64,000 bases of DNA from CAUPWF01 sp963515125 (GCA_052116865.1 JBQKKG010000010.1:97095-161094); one strand, 5' to 3'; positions 44,773 through 53,877 are shown, counted from the first letter of the stretch. The notes: a model not told the origin generated them from the sequence alone. Translations and numbers: made by a program.

Positions 44773-46100
44773 CAATCTTCTCCTTTACCCTTTGAGATGA
44801 AAATTAACCCAGGGTATTTGTATTTTCCCATATGGATTACTTCGTTCTCTCCTAAAATCGCCTGATATCTACTGTTTTTCCTTGTGCTGTAATCATACGC
44901 CAAAATCAACTTTTCAAAAGTCTCATCCTCCATAATGGAGAGGTCTTCCACTCTCATGACTCCTTCCTTCATATGATCTTCAATAAAGTCTTCAATCTGT
45001 TTTTTGCTATATCGGTTGTGTAGCTTATTCATTTTAAGTACATCTTCCCTCGAAAGTTCTTCCACCTTTTTATCTGGCTCCATCTCATTGATGAAATTTT
45101 TTCGTTTTCTTCGCTTATAAAGAGAACTTTCAGACAGCACATTCAAAGAAGAAAAATTCATCTTTTCGCTAATCTGCTGCAACTTTTCCTCCGAATCTTC
45201 CTCTGCAATTTTATTTAGTAACTGTATCACTAGCCCTTGCATATTTTTCTCATCACTTAGTAAGTAATTTAGGCGGCTAACAGTAGCACGAATATATTTG
45301 CTATGTTCCTTATCCATGTTCGCAATTCTATGTTCAATATCATCAAACCCTCGTTCAATGAGATCCAATAAATCCATAATTTCTTCTTGTTCATTCCACA
45401 GTTCATGCTCACGCATATCTTGCAGACATGTTTTAATATCCATCTTGTAAATATAGAAATTATCACTGGTTTTTAAAATATGATATTTTTTCTTTACTAC
45501 TTCTTCTACATAACCTTCTAAATGTTCTGACAACAGATCTCCATAAAATGTCTGATTTAAAAGCCTACCAAAAAATTTGTCCATATTATGAAGCATATCT
45601 TGTAATGCTTTATTGAGCCTTTTCGTATTGATCATAGCCGTTCTTAACATACTAATATTGGCTCTTTTATCATTTTTAAAAGAGGTCAGTGTTGCGTATA
45701 CATTCTGAATGTAGATTTCAGTCTCTTCCATCTGCTCATTTACAATCCGATCAAATGCATCTATAAAAACTGCTGCATAATCTGGAATGACAATATTGGT
45801 AGCGAGCGTTGCATAATCATCTAATTTTTTAAGCCATTGGGTACGCACCAGCCAATTTAAAATCCGATTTGCCGGTGTTTCTAAAATGTCCAATTCCGAT
45901 TCTAACTCTTCTTGTTCAAGCGTGATTCGCTTTTGTGTATACAAGTCACTCAGTACTTGAATGCAAACCTCACGGCTCAAAAAATAGTTATTATATTCAT
46001 ATTCCTCACTAATTCGAAGTAGTGCCTCTATATAAGTCTCTCGATTAATCGAGCGAAATAAACTCCAAAAGGAATCTGGTATCTCATATTGAAATTGCAT
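44772..46100 (-). CDS. jetA: JetA/MksF-like protein (DUF5716)
   Basis: The 442-aa largely helical protein has the JetA family opening (IPDSFWSLFRSINRETYIEA) and long helices throughout. JetA is the kleisin subunit that closes the SMC ring. It is the first gene of the jetABC operon, with AAGGAGATACT before ATG 46100, 83 bp after the VanZ gene. Confidence 0.85.
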   Translation of the reverse strand: MQFQYEIPDSFWSLFRSINRETYIEALLRISEEYEYNNYFLSREVCIQVLSDLYTQKRITLEQEELESELDILETPANRILNWLVRTQWLKKLDDYATLATNIVIPDYAAVFIDAFDRIVNEQMEETEIYIQNVYATLTSFKNDKRANISMLRTAMINTKRLNKALQDMLHNMDKFFGRLLNQTFYGDLLSEHLEGYVEEVVKKKYHILKTSDNFYIYKMDIKTCLQDMREHELWNEQEEIMDLLDLIERGFDDIEHRIANMDKEHSKYIRATVSRLNYLLSDEKNMQGLVIQLLNKIAEEDSEEKLQQISEKMNFSSLNVLSESSLYKRRKRKNFINEMEPDKKVEELSREDVLKMNKLHNRYSKKQIEDFIEDHMKEGVMRVEDLSIMEDETFEKLILAYDYSTRKNSRYQAILGENEVIHMGKYKYPGLIFISKGKGED

Positions 46101-46183
46101 AGTATCTCCTTGTTCTTCCTACTGTTCTAATTCATTTTAGCATTTCCGTTATAGGAACTCAGTCAATGCTCTTAACAGCCATA

Positions 46184-46693
46184 TTACATATTTGCAAGAA
46201 TCAGTATCCCAAGTACGAAAATTGCAAATGCCAAGACTAGTGCAGCAACCATATTTATTACAGTAACTGTCTTGGCTTTAAAAATCTTTTGCAACAATGC
46301 ATATAGGGCAACCCCAAGGATTCCACCAAATGTATTTCCTATGAGATCTGTGATATCGCTAGCACCAATTGCAAAAATAAATTGTAATACCTCAAATGAT
46401 AAACTAAGTCCTAAGCATGGTACAACTTTTTGAATAAATGACCACTTTGGCTTAAACATACTTACATAAATTCCAAGTGGTATAAAAACAAAAACGTTAT
46501 ACATAATTTCTTTAAAACTTATCTTCCCATTGACTATCATGGATGCGGCAAATGGAATAATATTAATATTTCTTATAGAATCTAACTCCGTAACATTTAT
46601 TTGAAATTTGAATAAAACCAACCAAACTAATAAAAGAAGATACGCATCAAATAACCCTACAGCTAACTTTTTTTGCCTTTTTGTTTGAAACAT
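46184..46693 (-). CDS. VanZ family membrane protein
   Basis: The 169-aa protein has about five membrane helices with the VanZ family outline: an early helix (LLLVWLVLFKF), NIIPFAASMIVNGKISFKEI (about 45-64), YNVFVFIPLGIYVSM (about 65-79), LSFEVLQFIFAIGASDITDLIGNT split over about 97-120, and a last helix. VanZ is named for teicoplanin resistance in enterococci; most homologues have no proven role. Single gene, plausible envelope function. Confidence 0.88.
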   Translation of the reverse strand: MFQTKRQKKLAVGLFDAYLLLLVWLVLFKFQINVTELDSIRNINIIPFAASMIVNGKISFKEIMYNVFVFIPLGIYVSMFKPKWSFIQKVVPCLGLSLSFEVLQFIFAIGASDITDLIGNTFGGILGVALYALLQKIFKAKTVTVINMVAALVLAFAIFVLGILILANM

Positions 46694-46787
46694 TCTATGA
46701 CCTCCTCCCAGTTATATATCAATTATTTTAACATGCATTGTCCAATATAGCAAAATTGCATAATGATTCATTACTAGATACAAAAAA

Positions 46788-46828
46788 GAAAACCTTATAT
46801 CAACCAGTTCAGTTGATGTAAGGCTTTC
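46788..46828 (-). terminator. Terminator of the CO dehydrogenase operon
   Basis: CCTTATATCAAC (46793-46804) pairs with 46812-46823 with one G-U pair. On the minus strand the stem is followed by TTTTCTTTTTTG. The arm closely resembles that of the ppdK terminator at 51041. Confidence 0.88.
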
Positions 46829-46844
46829 CTCAATTATTCTTTTC

Positions 46845-48083
46845 TTACCCTTTATAGCTATATTGTCCGTCCTTTTCAATCTTATAGTAGTCTGCAAAAG
46901 ACTGGTGGAAGATTTGTTCTGCTTTCCCTGCCAGTTCTATATGATTTTTAATCAAATACTGATATAGTCCTGCATAATCAATATTCCCTTGCAAAGTAAT
47001 GCTATCTAATAGACCATTTCTTAAAATTGCTTTTTTATATGAATTCCGATCTTCCATGATTACCAATTGATCTTCCTCTTTCACCTCACCTCTCCCAAGA
47101 GATAAGGTGACAAGACCAAAGAAATTGATGGTATTTTTCATAGCATATGTATCCAAATATTTCATCTCTATTCCGCACATATTGTATCCGGCAATCTGTC
47201 CTTGCTTCATTGCATTTGGCCAAATGGCAGATTTCCCCGCCACATCTCCGGCAGCGTAAATACCTGTAATGTTTGTCTCCATACTATCATTGGTTTCAAT
47301 AAAGCGCTCTCCTTGAATTCCGCTATCTTTTATACAGTTCATAACTGGGCGTACTCCAGCTGCTACTATGATAAAATCACAATCTAGAACTGTTCCATCA
47401 TCTAAGACAAGCTGGCGGATGTTTTGCTTTGATTCTATGATGGTATCGGATGCTTTTCTTCCTAGATAGAATTTGCACCCTGCTTGTTCAAATAATGTCT
47501 GATAGGATTTTGCTCCTGTCTCATCCAACTGAATTGAAAGGATTCGCTCTGCCATTTCAACAACTGTTACTTCTAGACCTACTTCTAATAATGCATAAGC
47601 AGCATCAAGGCCCACAAGGCCAGACCCAACAATCACTGCCTTGGCCCCTTTTTTTATATATGGTTTCATCATCTGTGCATCCTTTAAATGACGCAATCCA
47701 AATACATTTTTAGCCTCTCTAAAAGCTCCAACTGGTGGGATAAAACTATTGGCTCCTGTTGCAATTAGCAATTTATCAAAAGATATAAATTCCCGTTCCC
47801 TTGTTTTCAAATCTATATATTCTAGTTGACTTTGCTTTGGGATAATCTTAATTACCTCTTTCCCCCGTAGCCAATGAATCTGATTCTTTTCAAAAAAGTC
47901 ACTTCCTGCAAAATTCAACTCTGCTTCTCCACGTTCTCCACTCATATATTTATGTAACATACACCTAGAATGTACATACAGGTCTTCGGAAATTATAATG
48001 ATTTCCGCATCTGATTGATAGGTTCTGATTGTCTCGGCCGCTTTTATACCTGCCGCCCCTGCACCGATTATGACATGCTTCAT
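46845..48083 (-). CDS. NAD(P)/FAD-dependent oxidoreductase of the CO dehydrogenase operon
   Basis: The 412-aa flavoprotein has FAD motif VIIGAGAAGIKAAE (4-17), NAD(P) motif AVIVGSGLVGLDAAYAL (about 146-162) and the second FAD contact GIYAAGDVAG (about 271-280), the plan of rubredoxin or NADH oxidase-like reductases. It starts at ATG 48083, behind AGGAGG, 4 bases after the CooF-like gene. Position suggests it moves electrons from CO oxidation, via the CooF-like protein, to NAD(P)+; this is inference. C-terminal extension about 100 residues. Confidence 0.88.
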   Translation of the reverse strand: MKHVIIGAGAAGIKAAETIRTYQSDAEIIIISEDLYVHSRCMLHKYMSGERGEAELNFAGSDFFEKNQIHWLRGKEVIKIIPKQSQLEYIDLKTREREFISFDKLLIATGANSFIPPVGAFREAKNVFGLRHLKDAQMMKPYIKKGAKAVIVGSGLVGLDAAYALLEVGLEVTVVEMAERILSIQLDETGAKSYQTLFEQAGCKFYLGRKASDTIIESKQNIRQLVLDDGTVLDCDFIIVAAGVRPVMNCIKDSGIQGERFIETNDSMETNITGIYAAGDVAGKSAIWPNAMKQGQIAGYNMCGIEMKYLDTYAMKNTINFFGLVTLSLGRGEVKEEDQLVIMEDRNSYKKAILRNGLLDSITLQGNIDYAGLYQYLIKNHIELAGKAEQIFHQSFADYYKIEKDGQYSYKG

Positions 48084-48087
48084 CCTT

Positions 48088-48534
48088 TTACACCTCCTCC
48101 ACATAAATTGCCTTCTTCGGACAGGCAGCCACACAGTTTGGCGTCCCCCCTGTTCCTTCACAAAAATCACATTTGATGACATATTTTCGTTCCATAGTAT
48201 CTGGTTTTAACACTCCATATGGACAATTCATCACGCACATAAAACAAGAGCCACATTTTGTTTCATCGTAGAGTACATGACCCGTTTCTTCCTCTTTTTT
48301 GAGCGCACCGCTCATACAAGACATGACACATTCTGGCTGATCACAATGGCGGCAAAAGATTGGTTTGTATCCACCATCTTTATCTTGTACAATATGATTT
48401 CTGGTTTCATTTCTCTTGTCGGTCAAGTCCAGATCATAAATAGTTCCTGGATCCTTCCTGTGTGCCTGCATACAGGCAACAGAACAATTTTTACAACCAT
48501 CGCATTTGCTGGCTTCAATCATAATTCTCTTCAT
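48088..48534 (-). CDS. cooF: CooF-like ferredoxin with four 4Fe-4S clusters
   Basis: The 148-aa protein has four Cys motifs: CDGCKNCSVACMQAH (about 11-25), CRHCDQPECVMSC (about 59-71), CGSCFMCVMNCPYGV (about 88-102) and CDFCEGTGGTPNCVAACP (about 117-134). It is the HycB/CooF type electron carrier that accepts electrons from CooS. ATG 48534 has GGGGG before it, so I do not use the longer reading from 48555. It lies between cooS and the flavoprotein. Confidence 0.9.
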   Translation of the reverse strand: MKRIMIEASKCDGCKNCSVACMQAHRKDPGTIYDLDLTDKRNETRNHIVQDKDGGYKPIFCRHCDQPECVMSCMSGALKKEEETGHVLYDETKCGSCFMCVMNCPYGVLKPDTMERKYVIKCDFCEGTGGTPNCVAACPKKAIYVEEV

Positions 48535-48566
48535 TGGGAATCCCCCTTTGTTCATTTCTACCTGTT

Positions 48567-50450
48567 TTAAATGTTCAATGCAGCACGTTTCTCCATGATA
48601 ATTTTTTCTAAAATATCCGCCGTTTCTTTTGCATCTGAATTTACAATTACATGTCCTCCGGTTAGTTGCTTCATGTCCTCTGTTAAGACTCTTACTGCCA
48701 CGTCACTTCCTGTAATATATGGCGGCTGCCCTAAGTGAAGTGGAAGTCCAAGCGCCAATCCGAATGCCCCATCTGCCAAGGCCTGTTCTTCTAACCATTG
48801 CGCCGCTGATAATACAAGTGGAAGCTGCGGTAGATCAATATGTAATTCTTCTGCTAGTTGTGTTGCAACAATCTCAAGTCTTCCAATTGCAAGACATGGC
48901 CCGAAGTTAAGGACTGGCGGAATGTTTAATTTCTCGCAGACTGCACGCAGTTTTGGCCCTGCATACTGAGCAGCTTCCGGTGTCATAAGACCGCAGTTTT
49001 CTATTCCACCAGAGGAACATCCTGCCGTCAGAACAATAATGTCCTTGGCAATGAGTTCTTTGGTAAGCTCTACTGTTAGCACATCATGTCCTCCCGCTGT
49101 TAAGTTTGAACATCCTACAACGCCTGCAATTCCTTTGATATCTCCAGATATAACAAGGTCAATCAGCGGTTTCCATGTTCCTCCAAGAAATTCTTTTAAG
49201 GAAACCTCACTAACTCCTGTAAGAGTATGGTCATTTCCATGCTCAGGAATCAAATGAAGACTAACCTTACCTCTTCTTTCTCTATATGCCTCTACAATCT
49301 TTTCAATCATTTCTCTGCTTTGTTCTTCTCTGTGTTCAAAGTCAAATTTCATCAGTTCTGCATTCGCCTTCTTTGCCACATCATCCAGACAAATCTGCTT
49401 AATATTCAGCTCCTCACAGATTGGTTCTATCCCTGGAAGTGTGCAGTTAAATTCGGACAGTACTGCATCAATAGCTCTTGTCGCAAGAATTGCCTCACTC
49501 GTGTAATTATTCCCAGCATGCCCATCAAAGACTTCCGTATAGTGACTACCACGAAGTTGCAGATCCTGTCCCACACAAGTACACCCGACTAATTTAAATC
49601 CTTTTGCTCCAGCTGCTTTTGCTTTTGCTACTGCCTCTGGCTGAATCAATTTTTCTTGCAAATCAACAAAAATTGTGTGTTGATGACCAGTAATCATAAT
49701 ATTAATGTAGTCAGGGTCGATTACACGTAATCCAACTGGTGCAAGCCGAAGTTCCGGTTCCCCTAGGAGTACGTCATTTAATAGATTTGTCAGTGTTAAT
49801 CCATATATTCCAGTAGAGATTCCAAGACGTAGGCAATCTACCAACATATCTACGGGGTCTGAACTTAAATTCGTGGAACATTTCACAACACCTTTAAATA
49901 CTTCTGACTTTGCGCCTCCCGGAAGAATCCCAAGGGTTTCCCATCTTTCTAATCGTGGACCGTATCCTAATTTCTTTACCAGCTCCATCTGTTCGTATTC
50001 TGGTTTATACAAATCAGCTAGAACAGCATCTGCAACCTTTTCCGCTAGATGATACTCGTCATCCTCCTGCAAATCAAATAGTTCTCCTAATCTGTGAAGA
50101 GCTCTAATTCCCTTTAATTCTCCCCTTATTTTAGCTGTTTTCTTTAAGTTTAGTGCAGTGTTTTCTACAATATGGATATAACATCCACTTCCTGAAGCAA
50201 CGGCACGCAAAAAATTTCTGGTTACAATCGTATCCGCATTGGCACCACAAATTCCTCTAGGTGCATCTGGAGCGATACGACAAGGACCGTTGGAACAAAG
50301 TCTACAACAGACCCCTTGCAGACCGAATCCACACTTGGTACTTTGTGAATCCACTCGGTGATGTGACGTTTCCATTGGCAACTCTCTAATAAACCCTTCT
50401 AGTGGTTTATCTGCACTTTTACATGTGTTGCACCCATAACATTGATTCAT
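48567..50450 (-). CDS. cooS: Ni-dependent carbon monoxide dehydrogenase catalytic subunit
   Basis: The 627-aa protein oxidises CO to CO2 at a Ni-Fe-S C-cluster. CGFGLQGVCCRLCSNGPCR (40-58) supplies the D- and B-cluster cysteines. Likely C-cluster ligands are His in ITGHQHT, then Cys in GCTCVG, EFNCTLPG, VVGCSN, TAGCSS and FGPCLA. Compared with classical enzymes, the His-rich stretch after the B-cluster is replaced (GSGCYIHIVENT), and the catalytic Lys position near EEQALADG reads Gln by my alignment. An extra CYGCNTC is at residues 4-10. Start ATG 50450 follows GAGGAGG. Confidence 0.9.
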   Translation of the reverse strand: MNQCYGCNTCKSADKPLEGFIRELPMETSHHRVDSQSTKCGFGLQGVCCRLCSNGPCRIAPDAPRGICGANADTIVTRNFLRAVASGSGCYIHIVENTALNLKKTAKIRGELKGIRALHRLGELFDLQEDDEYHLAEKVADAVLADLYKPEYEQMELVKKLGYGPRLERWETLGILPGGAKSEVFKGVVKCSTNLSSDPVDMLVDCLRLGISTGIYGLTLTNLLNDVLLGEPELRLAPVGLRVIDPDYINIMITGHQHTIFVDLQEKLIQPEAVAKAKAAGAKGFKLVGCTCVGQDLQLRGSHYTEVFDGHAGNNYTSEAILATRAIDAVLSEFNCTLPGIEPICEELNIKQICLDDVAKKANAELMKFDFEHREEQSREMIEKIVEAYRERRGKVSLHLIPEHGNDHTLTGVSEVSLKEFLGGTWKPLIDLVISGDIKGIAGVVGCSNLTAGGHDVLTVELTKELIAKDIIVLTAGCSSGGIENCGLMTPEAAQYAGPKLRAVCEKLNIPPVLNFGPCLAIGRLEIVATQLAEELHIDLPQLPLVLSAAQWLEEQALADGAFGLALGLPLHLGQPPYITGSDVAVRVLTEDMKQLTGGHVIVNSDAKETADILEKIIMEKRAALNI

Positions 50451-50470
50451 GTTTGACCTCCTCAATCTTA

Positions 50471-50493
50471 TACTATACATATTTTGTATAGTA
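50471..50493. promoter_or_regulatory. Candidate Rrf2 operator upstream of cooS
   Basis: TACTATAC (50471-50478) and its exact inverse (50486-50493) flank 7 bases. A related, imperfect site lies upstream of the Rrf2 gene at 50950-50970, so both the regulator and the cooS operon may be under the same protein. Confidence 0.7.
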
Positions 50494-50518
50494 TTTTATA
50501 AAAAAATACGCATTGCAA

Positions 50519-50917
50519 CTAGGGAACCAGCTCTTTTAATGTGGTGCTCTTTAATTCCTTTTCTATTGTTTTTTGCAACTCACAGAATTTTTTATGAACC
50601 AAGCACGGCCTTTTTGGTGTATTAAGACTACAATGATAATCGCAACCAGTACAATCGCTTACTAGGAATGTCTGATCAACTGCCAAAAAGACGTCAAAAA
50701 GACTAATACTCTCTAAACTTTTCTTTAAAGAATAACCACCATTTACACCACGATGGGTTTCAATAATGCCAGCCTTTTCTAACTTTCTTGCTAACTTATA
50801 GATATAATTCATACTGATGTCTTCTTCTGCTGAAATATCAACCACTGGCCTCTTTTCTCCATTTGATAAAGCCCGTACAATTCTGATTGCATAATCACAT
50901 TCTTTTGTTAAAAGCAT
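50519..50917 (-). CDS. Rrf2 family regulator with C-terminal cysteines
   Basis: The 132-aa protein has the Rrf2 winged helix (MLLTKECDYAIRIVRAL at the start, then VVDISAEEDISMNYIYKLARK and KAGIIETHRGVNGGYSL). A Cys-rich end, CTGCDYHCSLNTPKRPC (about 93-109), could hold an Fe-S cluster as in IscR or NsrR. It may sense CO, redox or iron-sulfur state. It is read just ahead of cooS. ATG 50917 is used for its AAGGAGAG site, in place of the longer reading from 50968. Confidence 0.9.
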   Translation of the reverse strand: MLLTKECDYAIRIVRALSNGEKRPVVDISAEEDISMNYIYKLARKLEKAGIIETHRGVNGGYSLKKSLESISLFDVFLAVDQTFLVSDCTGCDYHCSLNTPKRPCLVHKKFCELQKTIEKELKSTTLKELVP

Positions 50918-50949
50918 AGCTCTCTCCTTTATTGATAATAATTTATCAT

Positions 50950-50970
50950 ACTGTATATTTTTTGTCAAGT
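50950..50970. promoter_or_regulatory. Candidate Rrf2 operator upstream of the Rrf2 gene
   Basis: The 21-bp stretch beginning ACTGTATATTTTTTGT and ending AGT matches the cooS site in 15 of 21 positions, including ACT-x-TA and TTTTGT-x-x-AGT. It suggests autoregulation. Confidence 0.55.
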
Positions 50971-51040
50971 ATAAACAAAAAAATAACTGTATGAGAACAT
51001 ATCATGTAAAAATTAACAGTGGTTTTGTAAGTAAAACATG

Positions 51041-51078
51041 AAAAAGCCTTATATCAACTTCCTGAGTCAATATAAGGC
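51041..51078 (-). terminator. Terminator of the ppdK gene
   Basis: GCCTTATAT (51046-51054) pairs perfectly with 51070-51078, and the minus strand continues with TTTTTCATG. It follows the ppdK stop at 51104 by about 25 bases. Confidence 0.85.
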
Positions 51079-51103
51079 CTTCTTCTATCTTGTTTAACTA
51101 AAT

Positions 51104-53725
51104 CTATTTATTATTCAATGCTGCCTGAGCTGCTGCTAATCGAGCGATTGGCACACGGAATGGTGAGCAAGATACGTAGTTCAAACCAATCTTATGACAG
51201 AATTCTACAGAACTTGGATCTCCACCATGTTCTCCACAGATTCCTAATTTAAGACCTGGTTTAGTTGCACGTCCCTTTTCTGCTGCCATTTTTACAAGTT
51301 GTCCAACACCATTTTGATCTAATCTTGCAAATGGATCTGATTCATAGATTTTACTTGTGTAGTAAGAATCTAAGAACTTACCAGCATCATCACGAGAGAA
51401 TCCAAATGTCATTTGTGTTAAGTCATTTGTACCGAATGAGAAGAATTCAGCTTCTTCAGCCACTTCGTTAGCAAGTAATGCTGCACGAGGAATTTCAATC
51501 ATAGTACCAATGTGGTATTCGATATCAGATCCTTTTTCAGCTTTTACTTGTTCTGCTACTTCGATTACGATATCTTTTACAAATTTTAATTCTTTCTTTT
51601 CGCCAACCAATGGAATCATGATTTCAGGTACGATATCGTATCCTTTATCATTCTTCACTTCAATAGCTGCTTCCATTACTGCTCTTGTTTGCATCTTAGC
51701 AATTTCTGGATATGTCACAGCAAGACGGCATCCACGGTGTCCCATCATAGGGTTGAATTCGTGTAATTCATCACATTTAGCTTTTACTTCTGCAACTGTT
51801 AATCCCATATCAGATGCTAATGCTTTGATATCCTCTTCGTCTGTTGGAACAAATTCATGAAGAGGTGGATCTAAATAACGAACTGTCATTGGTTTTCCTT
51901 CAAGTACTTCATACATTGCTTTGAAGTCACTCTTTTGGAAAGGAATTAGTTCATTAAGTGCTGCTTCACGAGCTTCTACTGTATCAGAAAGAATCATTTT
52001 ACGAATCTTAGGAATTCTTTCTGCCTCAAAGAACATATGCTCTGTACGGCAAAGACCAATACCTTCTGCTCCTAATTTAACTGCGTTAGCTGTATCCTCT
52101 GGAGTATCTGCATTTGTTCTAACTGCTAATGTTCTAAATCTATCAGCCCATTCCATAATTCTTCCGAAGTTTCCACTTACAGATGCTTCTACCGTTTTGA
52201 TATCTCCGTAGTAGATTTTACCTGTAGAACCATCTAATGAGATGTAATCTCCTTCTACGATATGTTTTCCACCAAGATCGAAGTATTTTGCTTCTTCATC
52301 GATTTTGATTTCTCCACAACCAGATACACAAGCTGTACCCATTCCACGAGCTACTACAGCTGCGTGAGATGTCATACCACCACGTACTGTTAAGATACCT
52401 TCAGCTGCATGCATACCTTCGATATCTTCTGGAGAAGTTTCAAGACGAACAAGAATAACTCTTTCTCCTCTTTCTCCAGCTGCTTTTGCATCATCCGCTG
52501 TGAAGTATACCTTACCTGCTGCTGCTCCAGGAGATGCTGGAAGAGCTGAACCAATAACTTCTCCATCTTTTAATGCTTGTACATCAAATGTTGGGTGAAG
52601 TAATTGATCTAATGATTTAGCTTCAATTCTCTTAATTGCTTCTTCTTCTGTAATCTTTCCTTCATCAACTAAATCACAAGCAATTTGAAGAGCTGCTGGA
52701 GCTGTTCTCTTACCATTACGTGTTTGTAAGAAATATAATTTTCCTTCTTGAATTGTGAATTCCATATCTTGCATATCAGCATAATGGTCTTCAAGTTTTT
52801 TAGCAATTGCCATAAATTCTTTATAGCATTCTGGAAGATCTTCTTCTAATTTTGTAATTGGTTGTGGTGTACGGATACCTGCAACAACGTCTTCACCTTG
52901 TGCATTGATTAAATATTCTCCGTAGATACCATTTGCACCTGTAGATGGGTTACGTGTAAATGCAACACCTGTTCCAGATGTTTCACCCATATTACCAAAT
53001 ACCATTGCTTGAACGTTTACAGCTGTTCCCCAATCTCCTGGGATGTCGTTCATACGACGGTAAACAATAGCACGTGGGTTGTCCCAAGAACGGAATACTG
53101 CTTTGATAGCTTCCATTAATTGAACCTTAGGATCCTGTGGGAAATCTTCTCCCATTTTTTCTTTGTAGATTGCTTTATATTTAGCAATTACTTCTTGTAA
53201 ATCTTCTGCAGTTAAGTCTGTATCAAATTCAGCACCTTTTTCTTCTTTTACATCTGTCAAAATACCTTCAAAGAAAGTTTTGCTCATTTCCATAACTACA
53301 TCAGAGAACATTTGAATAAATCTTCTATATGAATCATATGCGAATCTAGGATTTCCTGTCTTCTTAGCAAATCCTTCAACTGCTACGTCATTTAATCCTA
53401 AGTTAAGAATTGTGTCCATCATACCAGGCATAGATGCTCTAGCTCCTGAACGTACAGATACCAATAATGGATCTTCTGTATCCCCAAATGTCTTACCTTG
53501 AATTTTTTCCAACTCACCGATTGCGTCAAAGATTTGTTTTTGAACTTCTTCTGTGATTTGTTTTCCTGAATCATAGTAGTTTGTACAAGCCTCGGTTGTT
53601 ACTGTAAACCCTTGAGGGATTGGTAAACCTAAGTTTGTCATCTCTGCTAAGTTAGCACCCTTACCACCAAGTAGGTTTTTCATGTCTGCTTTACCTTCTT
53701 TAAATAAGTAAACCCATTTTGCCAT
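51104..53725 (-). CDS. ppdK: Pyruvate, phosphate dikinase
   Basis: The 873-aa enzyme interconverts pyruvate, ATP and phosphate with PEP, AMP and PPi. It has an N-terminal ATP-grasp domain (GGKGANLAEMTNLGLPIPQG near 21-40), the phosphohistidine domain with GGMTSHAAVVARGMG (His about 454) and a C-terminal PEP-binding barrel ending GICGEHGG (Cys about 828). Full length. In clostridia it serves PPi-based glycolysis and gluconeogenesis. It is monocistronic, with promoter at 53849-53877 and a terminator-like hairpin in the leader. Confidence 0.97.
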   Translation of the reverse strand: MAKWVYLFKEGKADMKNLLGGKGANLAEMTNLGLPIPQGFTVTTEACTNYYDSGKQITEEVQKQIFDAIGELEKIQGKTFGDTEDPLLVSVRSGARASMPGMMDTILNLGLNDVAVEGFAKKTGNPRFAYDSYRRFIQMFSDVVMEMSKTFFEGILTDVKEEKGAEFDTDLTAEDLQEVIAKYKAIYKEKMGEDFPQDPKVQLMEAIKAVFRSWDNPRAIVYRRMNDIPGDWGTAVNVQAMVFGNMGETSGTGVAFTRNPSTGANGIYGEYLINAQGEDVVAGIRTPQPITKLEEDLPECYKEFMAIAKKLEDHYADMQDMEFTIQEGKLYFLQTRNGKRTAPAALQIACDLVDEGKITEEEAIKRIEAKSLDQLLHPTFDVQALKDGEVIGSALPASPGAAAGKVYFTADDAKAAGERGERVILVRLETSPEDIEGMHAAEGILTVRGGMTSHAAVVARGMGTACVSGCGEIKIDEEAKYFDLGGKHIVEGDYISLDGSTGKIYYGDIKTVEASVSGNFGRIMEWADRFRTLAVRTNADTPEDTANAVKLGAEGIGLCRTEHMFFEAERIPKIRKMILSDTVEAREAALNELIPFQKSDFKAMYEVLEGKPMTVRYLDPPLHEFVPTDEEDIKALASDMGLTVAEVKAKCDELHEFNPMMGHRGCRLAVTYPEIAKMQTRAVMEAAIEVKNDKGYDIVPEIMIPLVGEKKELKFVKDIVIEVAEQVKAEKGSDIEYHIGTMIEIPRAALLANEVAEEAEFFSFGTNDLTQMTFGFSRDDAGKFLDSYYTSKIYESDPFARLDQNGVGQLVKMAAEKGRATKPGLKLGICGEHGGDPSSVEFCHKIGLNYVSCSPFRVPIARLAAAQAALNNK

Positions 53726-53768
53726 GTCTTAAAGACCTCCTAATATTATTTTTTAGTACAAAACACCA

Positions 53769-53795
53769 AAAAAGGTGCCGACAAGGCAGCTTTTT
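53769..53795 (-). promoter_or_regulatory. Terminator-like hairpin in the ppdK leader
   Basis: AAAAAGGTGCC (53769-53779) pairs with 53785-53795 in 10 of 11 positions around a 5-nt loop. On the minus strand it ends in GGCACC followed by TTTTTT. It lies between the promoter and the ribosome binding site, the position of an attenuator. Confidence 0.55.
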
Positions 53796-53848
53796 AAGCA
53801 ATTTGTATAACTAACGGTTACATTACAACTGACTAAGTTGCATATAGT

Positions 53849-53877
53849 ATTTTATACGGTTTACGGACGTTCGTCAA
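53849..53877 (-). promoter_or_regulatory. ppdK promoter
   Basis: Minus-strand -35 TTGACG (53877-53872) and -10 TAAAAT (53854-53849) are 17 bp apart. This places the transcription start roughly 115 bases before the ppdK start codon. Confidence 0.7.

Noticed and set aside
53769..53795. T-box or known riboswitch upstream of ppdK
   Set aside because: No T-box sequence or recognised aptamer core; only a simple hairpin is visible.
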